Origin: Akkermansiaceae bacterium
GTDB taxonomy: Bacteria; Verrucomicrobiota; Verrucomicrobiia; Verrucomicrobiales; Akkermansiaceae
Reading direction: 5' to 3'
Assembly: GCA_903888515.1 (NCBI GenBank)
Contig: CAISTY010000277.1
Coordinates: forward strand, 1-49,525
DNA: 49,525 nucleotides
The translations under genes were made by a program, and so were the position numbers. This document shows, piece after piece, positions 34,102 through 43,640 of the stretch. The notes beneath the pieces are model-generated. The model saw nothing but the letters and a program-made list of their open reading frames with translations. It was not told the origin of the DNA and did no database searches. The stretch's first letter is position 1, and each line of letters begins with the position of its first letter.

Positions 34102-34234
34102 GAGGTGGTGGGGTTATGGTTGTTGGTTGCTGCAAGAATGGTTTTCACATCAGCTTGATGGTGGCATGGATGGCGCGGGTGCGATGGCGTGGGGGAAAAT
34201 CCGTGGCGGGTCCGTCGGATCAACCATGAATCAT

Positions 34235-34243
34235 GGGGGGGGG
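34235..34243. repeat. Nine-G homopolymer just past a stop codon
   Basis: Nine G lie two bases 3' of the stop codon of the Gfo/Idh/MocA gene (minus strand), an arrangement like that at 3641-3649. It is non-coding. Confidence 0.75.
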
Positions 34244-34245
34244 AT

Positions 34246-35625
34246 TCAAACCAGATCCTTGGCACGCCATCCCTCACGGGCTTCCGGGTTGATCATCTTC
34301 GCGGCTTCAGGGTTGTCGGTGATCTCCATTTTCGCCGCATCCCACTTGACCGTCTTGCCAGTGCGGATCGCCAGCGTGCCTAGCAGGATCGCCTCCGTCA
34401 GCGGACCGGAGTAGCTGAAATCGGAACAGGATTTCTTGCCATTCTTGATGGCATCCATCCAGTCACGGTAGATTCCTCCGGTGCGCGCAAGCGTCTTGGG
34501 TACCTGCTTGTCGCCGCTCGCCCGGTAGGCCTCCCATGTGGCCCGCGGATAGAGCATCGGACTGTCCGGGCGCATGCCGCCGTGGGCGATCCCGCCCTTT
34601 TCGCCGACCATGATCATGCCACCCTCACCACCGGGCGCACCCCCGTCGTAGCCTGCCGGCGCGTCCGGCAGACTGGGTCCCTCGTACCATTTCACCCGCA
34701 CCGGCGGCTTCTTGCCGCGCGCGGGGAAATTGAAGGTAACGACCGATCCGTTAGGAGTATGGATCGGATTGACCTCGCCCTTTATTTCCACTGTCACGCT
34801 TTCCGGCGCGCCGAGTTCGAGCGCCCAGTAGGGCGTGTCTATGGTGTGGCAGCCGATGTCACCGAGACCGCCGCAGCCAAAGTCCCACCACGGACGCCAC
34901 GTCCTCGGGTGCAATACATGACTGAAGCCGAGCTTTTTAACGACCGGGCCCAGCCACAGGTCCCAGTCCATGCCCTGCGGCGGTGGTTCGGGTTTGGGAT
35001 ACTCGGTCAGCACGTTGCCAATGAACCCCCAGCCCGCCTGCGGACGATTCGTCCAAACAATCACTTCCTTCACCTCGCCGATCAGTCCGGCCTGATACCA
35101 CTCCTTGACCAGGCGTGCTCCTTCGGACGCGTGACCCTGGTTGCCCATTTGGGTGACAATACCTTTTTTCAAGGCAAGCTGTTGGAGGGTACGGGCTTCC
35201 CACAACGAGTGCACCAGCGGCTTTTCGACAAAGACATGCTTGCCGAGACTCATTGCCAAATGGGCTATGGCAAAGTGGGTGTGATCCGGTGTCCCGACAC
35301 CCACGGCGTCGATTTTATCACCCATTTCCGCGAACATCTTGCGGAAGTCCAGATAGAATTTGGCCTCTGGAAACTGTTTTTTCGCGCGCTCCCAAACATT
35401 CGGGTCGCAGTCGCAGAGGGCGACGATGTTGTTGCCGCCGGCGCAGGCAGTCAGGTCAACCCAGCCTCGGGTGCAGAAGCCGACCCATGCAATGTTCAGT
35501 TTCTCGTTGGCGCCAGCCACCGGCTTGGCCAGGATCAACGGTGCTACCAAGGGTGCGCCAAGCGCGGTAGCGGTGTGTTTGAGGAAAGTGCGCCTTGACG
35601 GATGATTCAACGTGGATGCTTGCAT
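34246..35625 (-). CDS. Tat-exported Gfo/Idh/MocA-family oxidoreductase
   Basis: The 459 residues start at the ATG at 35625 with a twin-arginine signal (PSRRTFLKHTATALGAP). A Rossmann domain follows (LNIAWVGFCTRGWVDL, NNIVALCDCDPN, VEKPLVHSLWEA at the catalytic Lys-Pro motif), then the substrate domain with WDFGCGGLGDIGCHTID and RDWMDAIKNGKKS. Such enzymes use tightly bound NAD(P) to oxidise or rearrange sugars. The frame continues upstream to 35970, but those residues lie inside the preceding gene and lack similarity. It starts 25 bases after the propeller gene stop. Confidence 0.9.
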   Translation of the reverse strand: MQASTLNHPSRRTFLKHTATALGAPLVAPLILAKPVAGANEKLNIAWVGFCTRGWVDLTACAGGNNIVALCDCDPNVWERAKKQFPEAKFYLDFRKMFAEMGDKIDAVGVGTPDHTHFAIAHLAMSLGKHVFVEKPLVHSLWEARTLQQLALKKGIVTQMGNQGHASEGARLVKEWYQAGLIGEVKEVIVWTNRPQAGWGFIGNVLTEYPKPEPPPQGMDWDLWLGPVVKKLGFSHVLHPRTWRPWWDFGCGGLGDIGCHTIDTPYWALELGAPESVTVEIKGEVNPIHTPNGSVVTFNFPARGKKPPVRVKWYEGPSLPDAPAGYDGGAPGGEGGMIMVGEKGGIAHGGMRPDSPMLYPRATWEAYRASGDKQVPKTLARTGGIYRDWMDAIKNGKKSCSDFSYSGPLTEAILLGTLAIRTGKTVKWDAAKMEITDNPEAAKMINPEAREGWRAKDLV

Positions 35626-35650
35626 GATGGTTTTTCTCGTAATGGTTGAT

Positions 35651-37885
35651 TCAGGGTTTCTTCTTTCTGATTGCCTTCGCATCCATGACAAAAGCGCTTC
35701 TGCCATGAGTGCCAATGACCAAATCGCCTTCCCGGGAGTGCACTGCGATGTCGTGCACGGGTGTGGTCGGCAGGTGGTTGCACAGCGAATGCCACGACTT
35801 GCCGCGGTCCAATGAGCAATAGATGCCCAGTTCGGTACCCACGTACAGGATGTCCTTGTCGGCTGGATCCTCGCGAATGACATTGATGGCTTCGGATGGC
35901 AGGTTGCCCGCGATGGATTTCCAGGTCTTGCCGAAATCCGTGGACATATATAGATACTTTTCAAAGTCATCCTCCCGATATCCGGTCAGTGAGACAAACA
36001 CCGTGCCCACTTCATATTTCGATGCAACCACACGGCTCACCCATTTGTCGGGCAGCCCCTGATTGATCTTCTGCCAGGCCGCTCCATCATTCTGCGTCAC
36101 ATGAAGCTGTCCGTCATCGGTTCCGGCATAAAGCAGGCCCTTTTGCAGTTCGGACTCGGAAATATCGGTGATGGTTCCGTAGGGAACATCGCCCCGCTTC
36201 TCCGGCCCCGGATTCGTCGTCAAGTCGGGACTGATGCAGGTCCACTGATCGCCCCTGTTCTCGCTCTTGAAAACCTTGTTGGCACCCGCATAGAGAGTTT
36301 GCGAGTTGTAATGCGACAGAATGAAAGGGGTCACCCAGTTGAATCGCTCTCCCGCTGGCCGGATGCCCGCACCCGTGCCTGTCTTCAGATCTTGTCGCGC
36401 CATGCCGCCAAACATGCCCTCGGTATAGATCGTATCCGGATTGTTCGGGTCGGCCCTTGTGACATACCGATCGCCACCGGCATGGGGAATTCGTTTCCAG
36501 TGCTCCTGATCGGGGGCCATGGGTTTGGCGTGGCCGTAATGCGCGCCGTTATCCTGAGTGCCGCCCATGATATTGTATGGCGTGGATGTATCCACCGAAA
36601 TCGCATAGAACTCGGCGATGGGTAGATTATTGATATGAAGCCACGTCTTGGCTCTGTCTTGAGATAGGTATAGCCCGCCATCGTTCCCCAGGATGACCCG
36701 GTCGGGATTGTCGCGATCAATCCACATCGCGTGACTGTCACAATGAACGCCTGCTTGGCCGTTGTCGGAAAACATGGCCGTGCACTTCTCCGTTCTGCTG
36801 ACAAAGGTCTTGCCACCATCCGTTGAACAGATCAGGTGAAAACCGACGACAAACACCTCGTTTTCATTGTCGGGCGCGACCCGGATAAGGCAAAAATCCC
36901 AACCAATTCCCGTCGGGACATTGCCCTCGTGGGTCTGGCGCCAGCTTTCGCCCTTGTTATCGGAACGATAAACCTTCCCGCCCTGATAGGCGGCAATGAT
37001 ATAGACCACGTTCGGATTGGAGCGTGCAATGGCGATGCCCATCCTGCCGACGTGTTCTCCCTGGGGCAGCCCCTCGGTCAGGCGTTTCCAGGTATTGCCC
37101 GCGTCGGTCGTTTTGTAGATTCCGCTGCCGGGTCCGGCCACGTGATTTTGTTTCCATGCCTTGCGGTCGCGCTCCCAGGCGGCGGCATACAGCGTCTTGT
37201 TGTCGGACGGGTCCATGGCGAGTTCGACGATTCCGATCTTATCGGAGATATAGAGGGACTTCTTCCAGGTTTTGCCACCGTCGGTGGTCTTGAACACGCC
37301 GCGTTCCTCATTATATGTATATTGGTGCCCCATCGCGGCCACATACACGACATCCGGATTCTCGGGATCAATCACGACCCGCCCGATATGGTGCGAGTCA
37401 TGAAGTCCCATGTTTTGCCACGACTTGCCCGCATTCGTGGACTTGAACACACCTGTTCCGGCAAATGAACTGCGCGCCATGTGACGTTCGCCCGTTCCCA
37501 CCCAGAGCAGGTTGGGGTCTTTGTCGCATCCCGTCACGACGGAAATGGCGTTCGTGGATTCGTTCTCAAAGATGGGTTCCCAAGCGGCGCCATTGTTCTC
37601 GGTCTTCCACAGGTTGCCCGATCCCACACCCACATAAATGGTCGATTTTTGGCTCCTAGGACACCAAATGCTTTCGATTTTCCCACCCTGGATCCTGGGA
37701 CCAACCGCCAGCCATTTCAAATCCTTGAAAATCGATTCCTCCTTCAGCTTCACATGCTGGTCCCATGACTTCATGCGGACCACCGGATCCGTGGCCGGAC
37801 TGGGAGCCCCCTCGGCTAACCATCCGAATGGAAGGGTGCAGGAAACCCATAGGAAAAGACCATACTTGCGCGCACGCTTGACCAT
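35651..37885 (-). CDS. Secreted VPS10/sortilin-type beta-propeller protein
   Basis: From the ATG at 37885 the product has 744 residues with a signal peptide (YGLFLWVSCTLPFGWLA). The remainder consists of BNR/Asp-box-like repeats, for example GVFKSTNAGKSWQNM, GVFKTTDGGKTWKKS, GIYKTTDAGNTWKRL, KVYRSDNKGESWRQT and YMSTDFGKTWKSI, in a sortilin-type ten-bladed propeller. Proteins like this are labelled glycosyl hydrolases in many genomes, but binding or processing of glycans is equally possible. An upstream ATG at 37912 would add nine residues. It sits in the polysaccharide cluster between the lyase-like and oxidoreductase genes. Confidence 0.85.
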   Translation of the reverse strand: MVKRARKYGLFLWVSCTLPFGWLAEGAPSPATDPVVRMKSWDQHVKLKEESIFKDLKWLAVGPRIQGGKIESIWCPRSQKSTIYVGVGSGNLWKTENNGAAWEPIFENESTNAISVVTGCDKDPNLLWVGTGERHMARSSFAGTGVFKSTNAGKSWQNMGLHDSHHIGRVVIDPENPDVVYVAAMGHQYTYNEERGVFKTTDGGKTWKKSLYISDKIGIVELAMDPSDNKTLYAAAWERDRKAWKQNHVAGPGSGIYKTTDAGNTWKRLTEGLPQGEHVGRMGIAIARSNPNVVYIIAAYQGGKVYRSDNKGESWRQTHEGNVPTGIGWDFCLIRVAPDNENEVFVVGFHLICSTDGGKTFVSRTEKCTAMFSDNGQAGVHCDSHAMWIDRDNPDRVILGNDGGLYLSQDRAKTWLHINNLPIAEFYAISVDTSTPYNIMGGTQDNGAHYGHAKPMAPDQEHWKRIPHAGGDRYVTRADPNNPDTIYTEGMFGGMARQDLKTGTGAGIRPAGERFNWVTPFILSHYNSQTLYAGANKVFKSENRGDQWTCISPDLTTNPGPEKRGDVPYGTITDISESELQKGLLYAGTDDGQLHVTQNDGAAWQKINQGLPDKWVSRVVASKYEVGTVFVSLTGYREDDFEKYLYMSTDFGKTWKSIAGNLPSEAINVIREDPADKDILYVGTELGIYCSLDRGKSWHSLCNHLPTTPVHDIAVHSREGDLVIGTHGRSAFVMDAKAIRKKKP

Positions 37886-38098
37886 AAGACAGTAGTTTGT
37901 AGATGAATGCATAGGGAACGTCCTTCCCCGCGAAACTAGCTTGCCGCCCCGCTTTGCCAAGAAATATCGGTGGAAAAATCGCGTACGGAGTCGGACTTCC
38001 TGATCCCGACATTGAATTGTCGGGGAATTGCCGATGATTTCCGGAAAATGACTTGGAACATTCAGGATCTCTGCGAAGCGCATCAAACCGTGGCCCTG

Positions 38099-40681
38099 CT
38101 ACCGGCCGGTCACCCCGAAAACCAAGTGGCCGTCCTTGAGCGAGACCCGTTGCTTGCCCACGACCGCCGCGCCGCCGTCAACCTTGACCACGGGAGGGTT
38201 CCCGGCAGTTGGAAAATAGCAGGTGAGCTTTACGGTGCCGAGGTCCACCTCCTGGCCCTCCGCCGGACCGGTCGTGACCAACAAGACGTCGGCACCGCTG
38301 GCACCCGTGAAATCGACGCCGAAGCAGGTCCCGTTAGAAATTGTTAGAGAGCTTGTCTCGCCCATCGGCGATGCGTGCCAGTAGCGGGTCGGCCCATTGA
38401 CCACGGTGCCCCAGTTGTCATGCTTGCCGCCGCAGTTCAGATAGAACGCGTAGTCCGCCTTGGACTCGTAGTATCCCCGGGTTGCGTTCACGAGCGTTGT
38501 GATCACCGTGTCCTTGTCGTCCTGCCAGCGGTTGCGCCAGCAATAGAACCCGTAGGTCGAGTCGCGGTAGCAGTGCGGGAGAACGGTTTCCGGCTGCTTT
38601 TCGGGCAGATCGACGGGCCAGTTGACAAAGGCGGAAACGGCACAGTGCGGATAGGGGCTGACCGTGTCATAAGGCCCGCCAAGTTGCGCATCGGAATCGC
38701 GCAGAAAGCGGTTATAGCACCACTTCATGGCGGCCTTGTCCTGCTCGGTAACAGCACCCAGGCCGATGGCGTAGTAACCACAGCCGCTGAGTCCTGCGCG
38801 GGACCAGACGTTCTGGCCATAGGCACCGCGGATCGGCCAGAACTCCGGTTGGCCGCCACGGAACACCGTCTGATAGATCCACTTCAGGGTGAGCATGCGG
38901 ACGTTCGGACGCGCGACGTTGATGAAGTCCTTGTTAGCCGCGTTTTTCCATGCCTGGATGGCCGTCAGGTAGGCAATCTGCGAGGACATCGAGCCGGTGC
39001 CGTCACCTTCGGCGAAAAAACCGCCGTCGCCGAATCCCCCGACGATATTGCGGATCATGCCGTGCTCGGCGATTTTCAGCAACCGGTCGATGCGGGACGG
39101 ATCGACGAACGACTCGCCGCGCACGGCTAACAGTGCCAGTGAAGCCCCGCCGATTTGCAGGCCGTAATGATTGCTGTCGGTGGGCATCGTTCCGAGGGTC
39201 AGGCCTTCGAGCGTCACCAGGGCTCGCATGTCGCCGCGTTCCTGTCCTTCGTCATACTCGGCGATCGCCAGACCCAGTTTTTCGCGCGTGGCTGGATCCC
39301 AACCGTCGTAGCAGAGGTCATAGCCCACGGCATACCAGCCCAGTGACGGGCCGGCCCGCAGGGCACCGCCCGGTTTGCGGAAACTGTAACGAGAGTCGCG
39401 GTTGCGCACGCCGGCCAGCGCCTTCTCAAAACACTGCCGCCCGAACTCGGCGTACTTCTTCTCGCCGGTCAACTGATATAACAACCCGTACCCGGCCGCG
39501 TGGCTCATGGTATATGTGCCGATCGGCAACTGCTGGTTCTTGTCCACATGCGTTGCCGTCGCGGTGCTGAAATGCGGTGTCATCGTCTCGCCGTCCGCGC
39601 CGTCGAGTGTTGTGCGCAGCCGCTTGAGAATGGCCCGGCCTTCGGGCGTCCTGGCTTTTTCCCGCAGTGCCGGCAAATCGCTTTTACGGAATAACAAACG
39701 CGGGTGCTCTGCCGGCGCAACCGGTTGATACCCCACAACCTGAGTATGCCATAACTGATCCCCGGGGATCTCCTTCTGCACGATGCCGGGCTTGGCAGCG
39801 CCGTCGAAACTGCTTCTAACGAGCACATCCGGCTTGCCGCCCTGCTTGACAATCAGGGTGTATGTGCCGGCGACAAGCGCATCCATCACACAACCGTCGA
39901 TGTCATATATATACTGACACGGCTCCGCGTCGAGCGTCTGCGTCGGCACGACGACGCGGGCGGTGAACCGGTCGCGCGTTGCCGTGGCGGTGCTTTCCCC
40001 TGGCGCGAATGCGGTTTCGTCGTAAGGCGTGTAGATCCGGCTCAGCCGACCGTGGATTGCGGAGACGATCCGGCCCTTTTCGAGGCCAAGCCTGAGGATC
40101 ATGCAGCGTTCGGAAAAGCGCGGGTCGGCTCCGACCAGTGCGCCCTGCATGTTGCAGTGGAAGGTCACGGGCTCGGGATGTTCCTGGGGGGGGGACTCTT
40201 TGATCGCGCCCGTGATGCGCCCGGACGCGCCGAACTTCACCGTTTCTTCCTCGTTGCCCGCCGACACGAGTTTGTATTCTCCAGTGAGCTTGCCCGCCCC
40301 TGCGAGTTCGGCGTGGACATCGATGAGGACGGTGAAGCTCTTGCCATCGCGTGGCACCCACGGGTCGGGCGTCATGTGCAGGATGATCCGGCCATGGATC
40401 TTTCCATCCTTGATGGGCAGCCCTGAGAAATCGCCATAGTATGCACTCTTGTTATAGGTCACGGCGTCGTTGCCGCGCCGGGGATGGCGCGAGCTGCCCA
40501 CCGCTGCGATCCACTGTCCATCGCGCTCCCGGGCGTTGATGAACAGCGGCATCGTGCCCTTCTGAAAAAAGTTCGCGAACTCCAGATCCCATCGCCGTTC
40601 CGTGTCCGCACCACGTGCCAAACTCCCCGCCACGATCATCGCTAGCACAACCCACCACCACACCCTCGGTTTTTTGTTCAT
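38099..40681 (-). CDS. Secreted heparinase II/III- or alginate-lyase-like protein
   Basis: The 860 residues begin with a signal peptide (VWWWVVLAMIVAGSLARGA). Residues of about 30-320 are beta-rich and unrecognised. From about 330 (HPRLLFRKSDLPALREKAR) comes the alpha-toroid typical of polysaccharide lyases, with HAAGYGLLYQLTGEKKYAE, AVGYDLCYDGWDPATR, DSNHYGLQIGGASLALLA and GDGGFFAEGDGTGSMSSQ. A C-terminal beta-sandwich follows. It probably cleaves an acidic polysaccharide, but substrate and catalysis are not proven from sequence. Nine G at 40186-40194 lie inside the frame. It lies between the propeller and GH43-like genes. Confidence 0.78.
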   Translation of the reverse strand: MNKKPRVWWWVVLAMIVAGSLARGADTERRWDLEFANFFQKGTMPLFINARERDGQWIAAVGSSRHPRRGNDAVTYNKSAYYGDFSGLPIKDGKIHGRIILHMTPDPWVPRDGKSFTVLIDVHAELAGAGKLTGEYKLVSAGNEEETVKFGASGRITGAIKESPPQEHPEPVTFHCNMQGALVGADPRFSERCMILRLGLEKGRIVSAIHGRLSRIYTPYDETAFAPGESTATATRDRFTARVVVPTQTLDAEPCQYIYDIDGCVMDALVAGTYTLIVKQGGKPDVLVRSSFDGAAKPGIVQKEIPGDQLWHTQVVGYQPVAPAEHPRLLFRKSDLPALREKARTPEGRAILKRLRTTLDGADGETMTPHFSTATATHVDKNQQLPIGTYTMSHAAGYGLLYQLTGEKKYAEFGRQCFEKALAGVRNRDSRYSFRKPGGALRAGPSLGWYAVGYDLCYDGWDPATREKLGLAIAEYDEGQERGDMRALVTLEGLTLGTMPTDSNHYGLQIGGASLALLAVRGESFVDPSRIDRLLKIAEHGMIRNIVGGFGDGGFFAEGDGTGSMSSQIAYLTAIQAWKNAANKDFINVARPNVRMLTLKWIYQTVFRGGQPEFWPIRGAYGQNVWSRAGLSGCGYYAIGLGAVTEQDKAAMKWCYNRFLRDSDAQLGGPYDTVSPYPHCAVSAFVNWPVDLPEKQPETVLPHCYRDSTYGFYCWRNRWQDDKDTVITTLVNATRGYYESKADYAFYLNCGGKHDNWGTVVNGPTRYWHASPMGETSSLTISNGTCFGVDFTGASGADVLLVTTGPAEGQEVDLGTVKLTCYFPTAGNPPVVKVDGGAAVVGKQRVSLKDGHLVFGVTGR
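40186..40194. repeat. Nine-G homopolymer inside the lyase-like gene
   Basis: Nine G on the plus strand encode part of ESPPQE in the lyase-like protein. A one-base slip would cut the product at about residue 165. Confidence 0.7.
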
Positions 40682-40791
40682 GATTTTGCAGTATAAGAGT
40701 TACCCCGCCCGGAAAGCTAGGTATCCGTCCCGCATTGTAAAGGGATTCCTTGGGACACCTCCTGGCGATGCCGCAACAAATCCCGGATGTT

Positions 40792-41769
40792 TCACTCGTT
40801 GAGAAGCGCCTTGGCCACAGCGGCCGGAACCTCGAATGCGGTGCCATGGCGGATGCCCTTCGGCATGGAGAGTTTCCCGGTCACGTCCTGCCATTTCCGC
40901 AAATCGCGCGAGGAGAGCGCTTCGTAGCGGTGCTTGGTGTAGGCATCGAAGTAAAGAATCACCTCATCGCCGATCTTGAGCGCACTGGGACCTTCCACCC
41001 AGCTTCCCGGAGGAGTGAGCGGATCCTTTTCTACCTGATAGGGCCCCGCCATCGCGGATGCGGTGGCGATCCGCAGGTTTTTCATCGCTTGGGGGGCTTT
41101 GCTTTCGTCCTTGAAAAACATGACGGCTTTGCCATCGAAGGGCAGTATCGTCGCATCAATGCAATTGAAGCCGGGATTCAGCAACACTTCCGTCGGGGTG
41201 AACTTGACGAAATCCGCGGTCGTGGTCATATAAATCCGGTGGTTGTTTTGCCCTGGATATTGCGTCTCGGGAAATTTTCCGGGAATGGTGGAGGACCAGA
41301 ATATCATGAAGCGCTTGAGCTGTGGGTCGTAGATGATTTCCGGAGCCCAGCAGTTCATCACAGCCGGTTCGTGCGCCATGACCGGAATGGCCTTTTGTTC
41401 CGACCACTTGATAAGATCCTTGGAGAAGGCATAACCGATGGTGCCGCTGTTCCAACTGTCGGTCCAAACCATGTGGAACGTGCCATCCGGTCCGCAGGTG
41501 ATGCACGGGTCGCGCATGAGCTTGGATTTCCCCACCTGTGGCGTGAGGAACGACTTGCCCTCCTTGAGGGCCTGCCATTTCAGACCGTCGGTGCTCCATG
41601 CGAAATGCAATCCATCCTCCCCGTTGCGCAGAAAATAGGCGAACAGATAACTCTTTTCCGGAACATCGGGCGCGGCTCCGTCAGGCGCGGCTCTAACAGG
41701 AACAAGCGCGGCAATCACGGCAAGAAACCACCCGACGAGCAGGCGGACAATGGATGGATTCATACGCAT
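40792..41769 (-). CDS. Secreted GH43-like five-bladed propeller protein
   Basis: From the ATG at 41769 the product has 325 residues with a signal peptide (IVRLLVGWFLAVIAALVPVRA). Propeller repeats follow with GLHFAWSTDGLKWQALK, LMRDPCITCGPDGTFHMVW, IGYAFSKDLIKWSEQ, NCWAPEIIYDPQLKRFMIF and VEGPSALKIGDEVILYFDA. The Asp and Glu in RDPC, CWAPE and VEGPS fit the GH43/GH117-like clan. It would remove arabinose, xylose or galactose-type units, but the substrate is unknown. It is the first gene of the five-gene cluster. The ATG at 41763 is nearly as good. Confidence 0.82.
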   Translation of the reverse strand: MRMNPSIVRLLVGWFLAVIAALVPVRAAPDGAAPDVPEKSYLFAYFLRNGEDGLHFAWSTDGLKWQALKEGKSFLTPQVGKSKLMRDPCITCGPDGTFHMVWTDSWNSGTIGYAFSKDLIKWSEQKAIPVMAHEPAVMNCWAPEIIYDPQLKRFMIFWSSTIPGKFPETQYPGQNNHRIYMTTTADFVKFTPTEVLLNPGFNCIDATILPFDGKAVMFFKDESKAPQAMKNLRIATASAMAGPYQVEKDPLTPPGSWVEGPSALKIGDEVILYFDAYTKHRYEALSSRDLRKWQDVTGKLSMPKGIRHGTAFEVPAAVAKALLNE

Positions 41770-42038
41770 GATGGCTGGGCAAGTCCGGTCATGGCTGGCA
41801 CGCCGGGGAAAACCGAAGCGGGGATGGAAAAGCGGACGTGGGACTGCGGATGTGGTTTTCATAACGGAAATCAAATGGGATAATCCCTATCAGTCACCCG
41901 CCTGCTAGGAGGTTGACCCTGGGTTGGCAAGGAAAATAGCTTGGAAATGGCGGGAACCAGATCTCCGAATCCGGAAGGCAAGCTGTTTCGGGCTGCATTT
42001 CTCCTTCACCAATTGCCGTTATGAGTTAGCCTGTCGTC
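41770..42038. other. Divergent promoter region of the GH43-like and P-loop kinase genes
   Basis: About 270 bases between divergent genes. No specific operator, repeat or small gene could be identified. Confidence 0.4.
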
Positions 42039-42656
42039 ATGCACAGCGCCATCCTGATCATCGGCCCCACCGGCTCCGGCAAGACCCCGCTCGGCAATGC
42101 CCTCGAACGCCACGGCCTCTGGAACCAGCAATGCATCCACTTCGACTTCGGCCACCAACTCCGCCTCAGCGCCGCCACCGGCACCGCCGACCGCTTCCTC
42201 ACGCCCGACGAACTCGTCCTCATCCGCCAACTCCTTCGCACCGGCGCACTCCTCGAAGACGAGCAATTCCCCATCGCCCGCAAAATCCTAAGCGCCTTCC
42301 TCCGCGAGCGCTCCACCTGCGACGACGACATCATCATCCTCAACGGCCTCCCACGACATCTCGGCCAGGCCGCCGCCATCGACCACATCGTCCGCGTCAC
42401 CCACCTCATCCACCTCCTCTGCACGCCCGACACCATCCTCCAACGTATCCGCAGCAACGCCGGCGGCGACCGCAGCGGCCGTATCGACGACTCGCTCCCC
42501 GCCATCCGCAGCAAACTCGCCACCTTCGAACTCCGCACCCGGCCCCTCATCGATCACTACCACTCCCGCGGCATCCCCATCATTGAACACAACGTCGCCC
42601 CCGATGAACAACCCGACCTCACTTGCTCCCTCATCAACCGCCACCCCCCGGATTGA
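42039..42656 (+). CDS. Adenylate-kinase-like P-loop protein
   Basis: The 205 residues open with a Walker A motif GPTGSGKT (residues 9-16) and have the lid/core pattern of nucleoside monophosphate kinases (ILNGLPRHLGQAAAIDHIV, where adenylate kinase has the DGFPR motif, and LHLLCTPDTILQRIRSN-like IHLLCTPDTILQRIR). It probably transfers phosphate between nucleotides or a related small molecule, but it differs enough from adenylate kinase that the substrate is uncertain. It stands alone on the plus strand. The start is close to the P-loop, as in the family. Confidence 0.75.
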   Translation: MHSAILIIGPTGSGKTPLGNALERHGLWNQQCIHFDFGHQLRLSAATGTADRFLTPDELVLIRQLLRTGALLEDEQFPIARKILSAFLRERSTCDDDIIILNGLPRHLGQAAAIDHIVRVTHLIHLLCTPDTILQRIRSNAGGDRSGRIDDSLPAIRSKLATFELRTRPLIDHYHSRGIPIIEHNVAPDEQPDLTCSLINRHPPD

Positions 42657-42778
42657 TAATCCTCACCGCGGGATCAACTCCCCGACAACCCATCCACTCC
42701 CCACCGATCTGGTAAAAATTTCGCCGTCTTTTCAGATTCACGCTAGACAGGCTGGATTTATTGTGTCACATTCCCGCC

Positions 42779-43024
42779 GTGAATGCAACTTGGCCACTTC
42801 AAGACGCGAAAAACAAGCTGAGCGAACTGCTCGACACCGTGCTCAAGCACGGGGCGCAGACGATCACGCGGCATGGCAAACCCGTGGCCGTGGTGATCTC
42901 CGCGGAAGCGTATGCCCACCTCCAGCCGGCCGAAAAGCTTGTGGACATTCTGCGCGATTGCCCGGCCAAAGACTGGCAGATCGAACGCGACACCACCCCC
43001 GCCCGAGATCTTGATCTTCACTAA
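42779..43024 (+). CDS. Phd/YefM-type antitoxin
   Basis: From the GTG at 42779 the product has 81 residues beginning VNATWPLQDAKNKLSELLD, with the family's N-terminal fold (QTITRHGKPVAVVISAEAYAHL) and a C-terminal toxin-binding tail (RDTTPARDLDLH). The frame opens earlier at a TTG (42761), but the GTG gives the usual N-terminus. Phd/YefM proteins bind their own promoter and neutralise the partner toxin. The VapC-type gene follows after six bases, a typical toxin-antitoxin arrangement. Confidence 0.88.
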   Translation: MNATWPLQDAKNKLSELLDTVLKHGAQTITRHGKPVAVVISAEAYAHLQPAEKLVDILRDCPAKDWQIERDTTPARDLDLH

Positions 43025-43030
43025 CCCGTC

Positions 43031-43444
43031 ATGCCCTACCTCGTCGATGCCAACATCCTCTGCGAATCCGCCAAATCGCAACCGGAGCCGGCCGTTTTGA
43101 AATGGCTGGCGGACCACGATGCCGAACTCCATGTCAGCGTCCTTTCTCTGGGCGAGATGCTCAAAGGCATCCACCTCATGGATGCGGGCAACCGCCGCCA
43201 CGAGATCGAACGCTGGTATCAACGGATCGAACGCTGGGCTGCCAACCGTCTCCTCGTCATGGATGCGCCCGTCATGCTCGCATGGGGGTGCCTAAACGCC
43301 AAACACCAGCGCGCCGGACGCAAACTCCCTCTCATGGACAGCCTGCTGGCTGCCACGGCCCTCCAGCACCACCTCACCATCGTCACCCGCAACACTGCGG
43401 ACTTTCCCGACGATGTGCCCGTGCTCAATCCGTGGACGATCTGA
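43031..43444 (+). CDS. VapC-type PIN-domain toxin
   Basis: The 137 residues form a PIN-domain ribonuclease with all four acidic metal ligands visible: Asp6 (LVDANIL), Glu42 (LGEMLKG), Asp103 (LMDSLLAATA) and Asp124 (TRNTADF). VapC toxins cut tRNA or rRNA when freed from their antitoxin. Length is normal for the family. It is preceded by its antitoxin gene and followed after 44 bases by a 12-C run and palindromic repeats. Confidence 0.9.
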   Translation: MPYLVDANILCESAKSQPEPAVLKWLADHDAELHVSVLSLGEMLKGIHLMDAGNRRHEIERWYQRIERWAANRLLVMDAPVMLAWGCLNAKHQRAGRKLPLMDSLLAATALQHHLTIVTRNTADFPDDVPVLNPWTI

Positions 43445-43488
43445 GAGGACTTTCGAACGGCTCCCCGGCTTCAGCGGCATGTCTTGAT

Positions 43489-43500
43489 CCCCCCCCCCCC
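43489..43500. repeat. Twelve-C homopolymer
   Basis: Twelve C lie 44 bases downstream of the VapC stop codon, in non-coding DNA. It is the longest homopolymer in the window. Confidence 0.85.
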
Positions 43501-43560
43501 GGAGCGCCGAAAAGAAGCGGCGCAAAAAAGGAATTCATCCGCCAGAACGCAGGCAGGAGG

Positions 43561-43605
43561 ACAGGCATCCCTGCCTGTCTCGGCCGACGGGCTTCCAGCC
43601 TGTCG
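43561..43605. repeat. REP-like palindromes downstream of vapC
   Basis: ACAGGCA-TCCC-TGCCTGT (43561-43578) is followed by a GACGGGCTTCCAGCCTGTC element (43587-43605). Related elements in the reverse order lie at 43846-43888. Confidence 0.75.
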
Positions 43606-43640
43606 TTTCTCCGGAAAAACCACACAACCTCCTCACTCAC

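Noticed and set aside
42006..42644. Minus-strand frames opposite the P-loop kinase gene
   Set aside because: They are shadows: the plus strand has an intact Walker A motif at the expected place, while the antisense products are low-complexity Ala/Glu/Val sequences.
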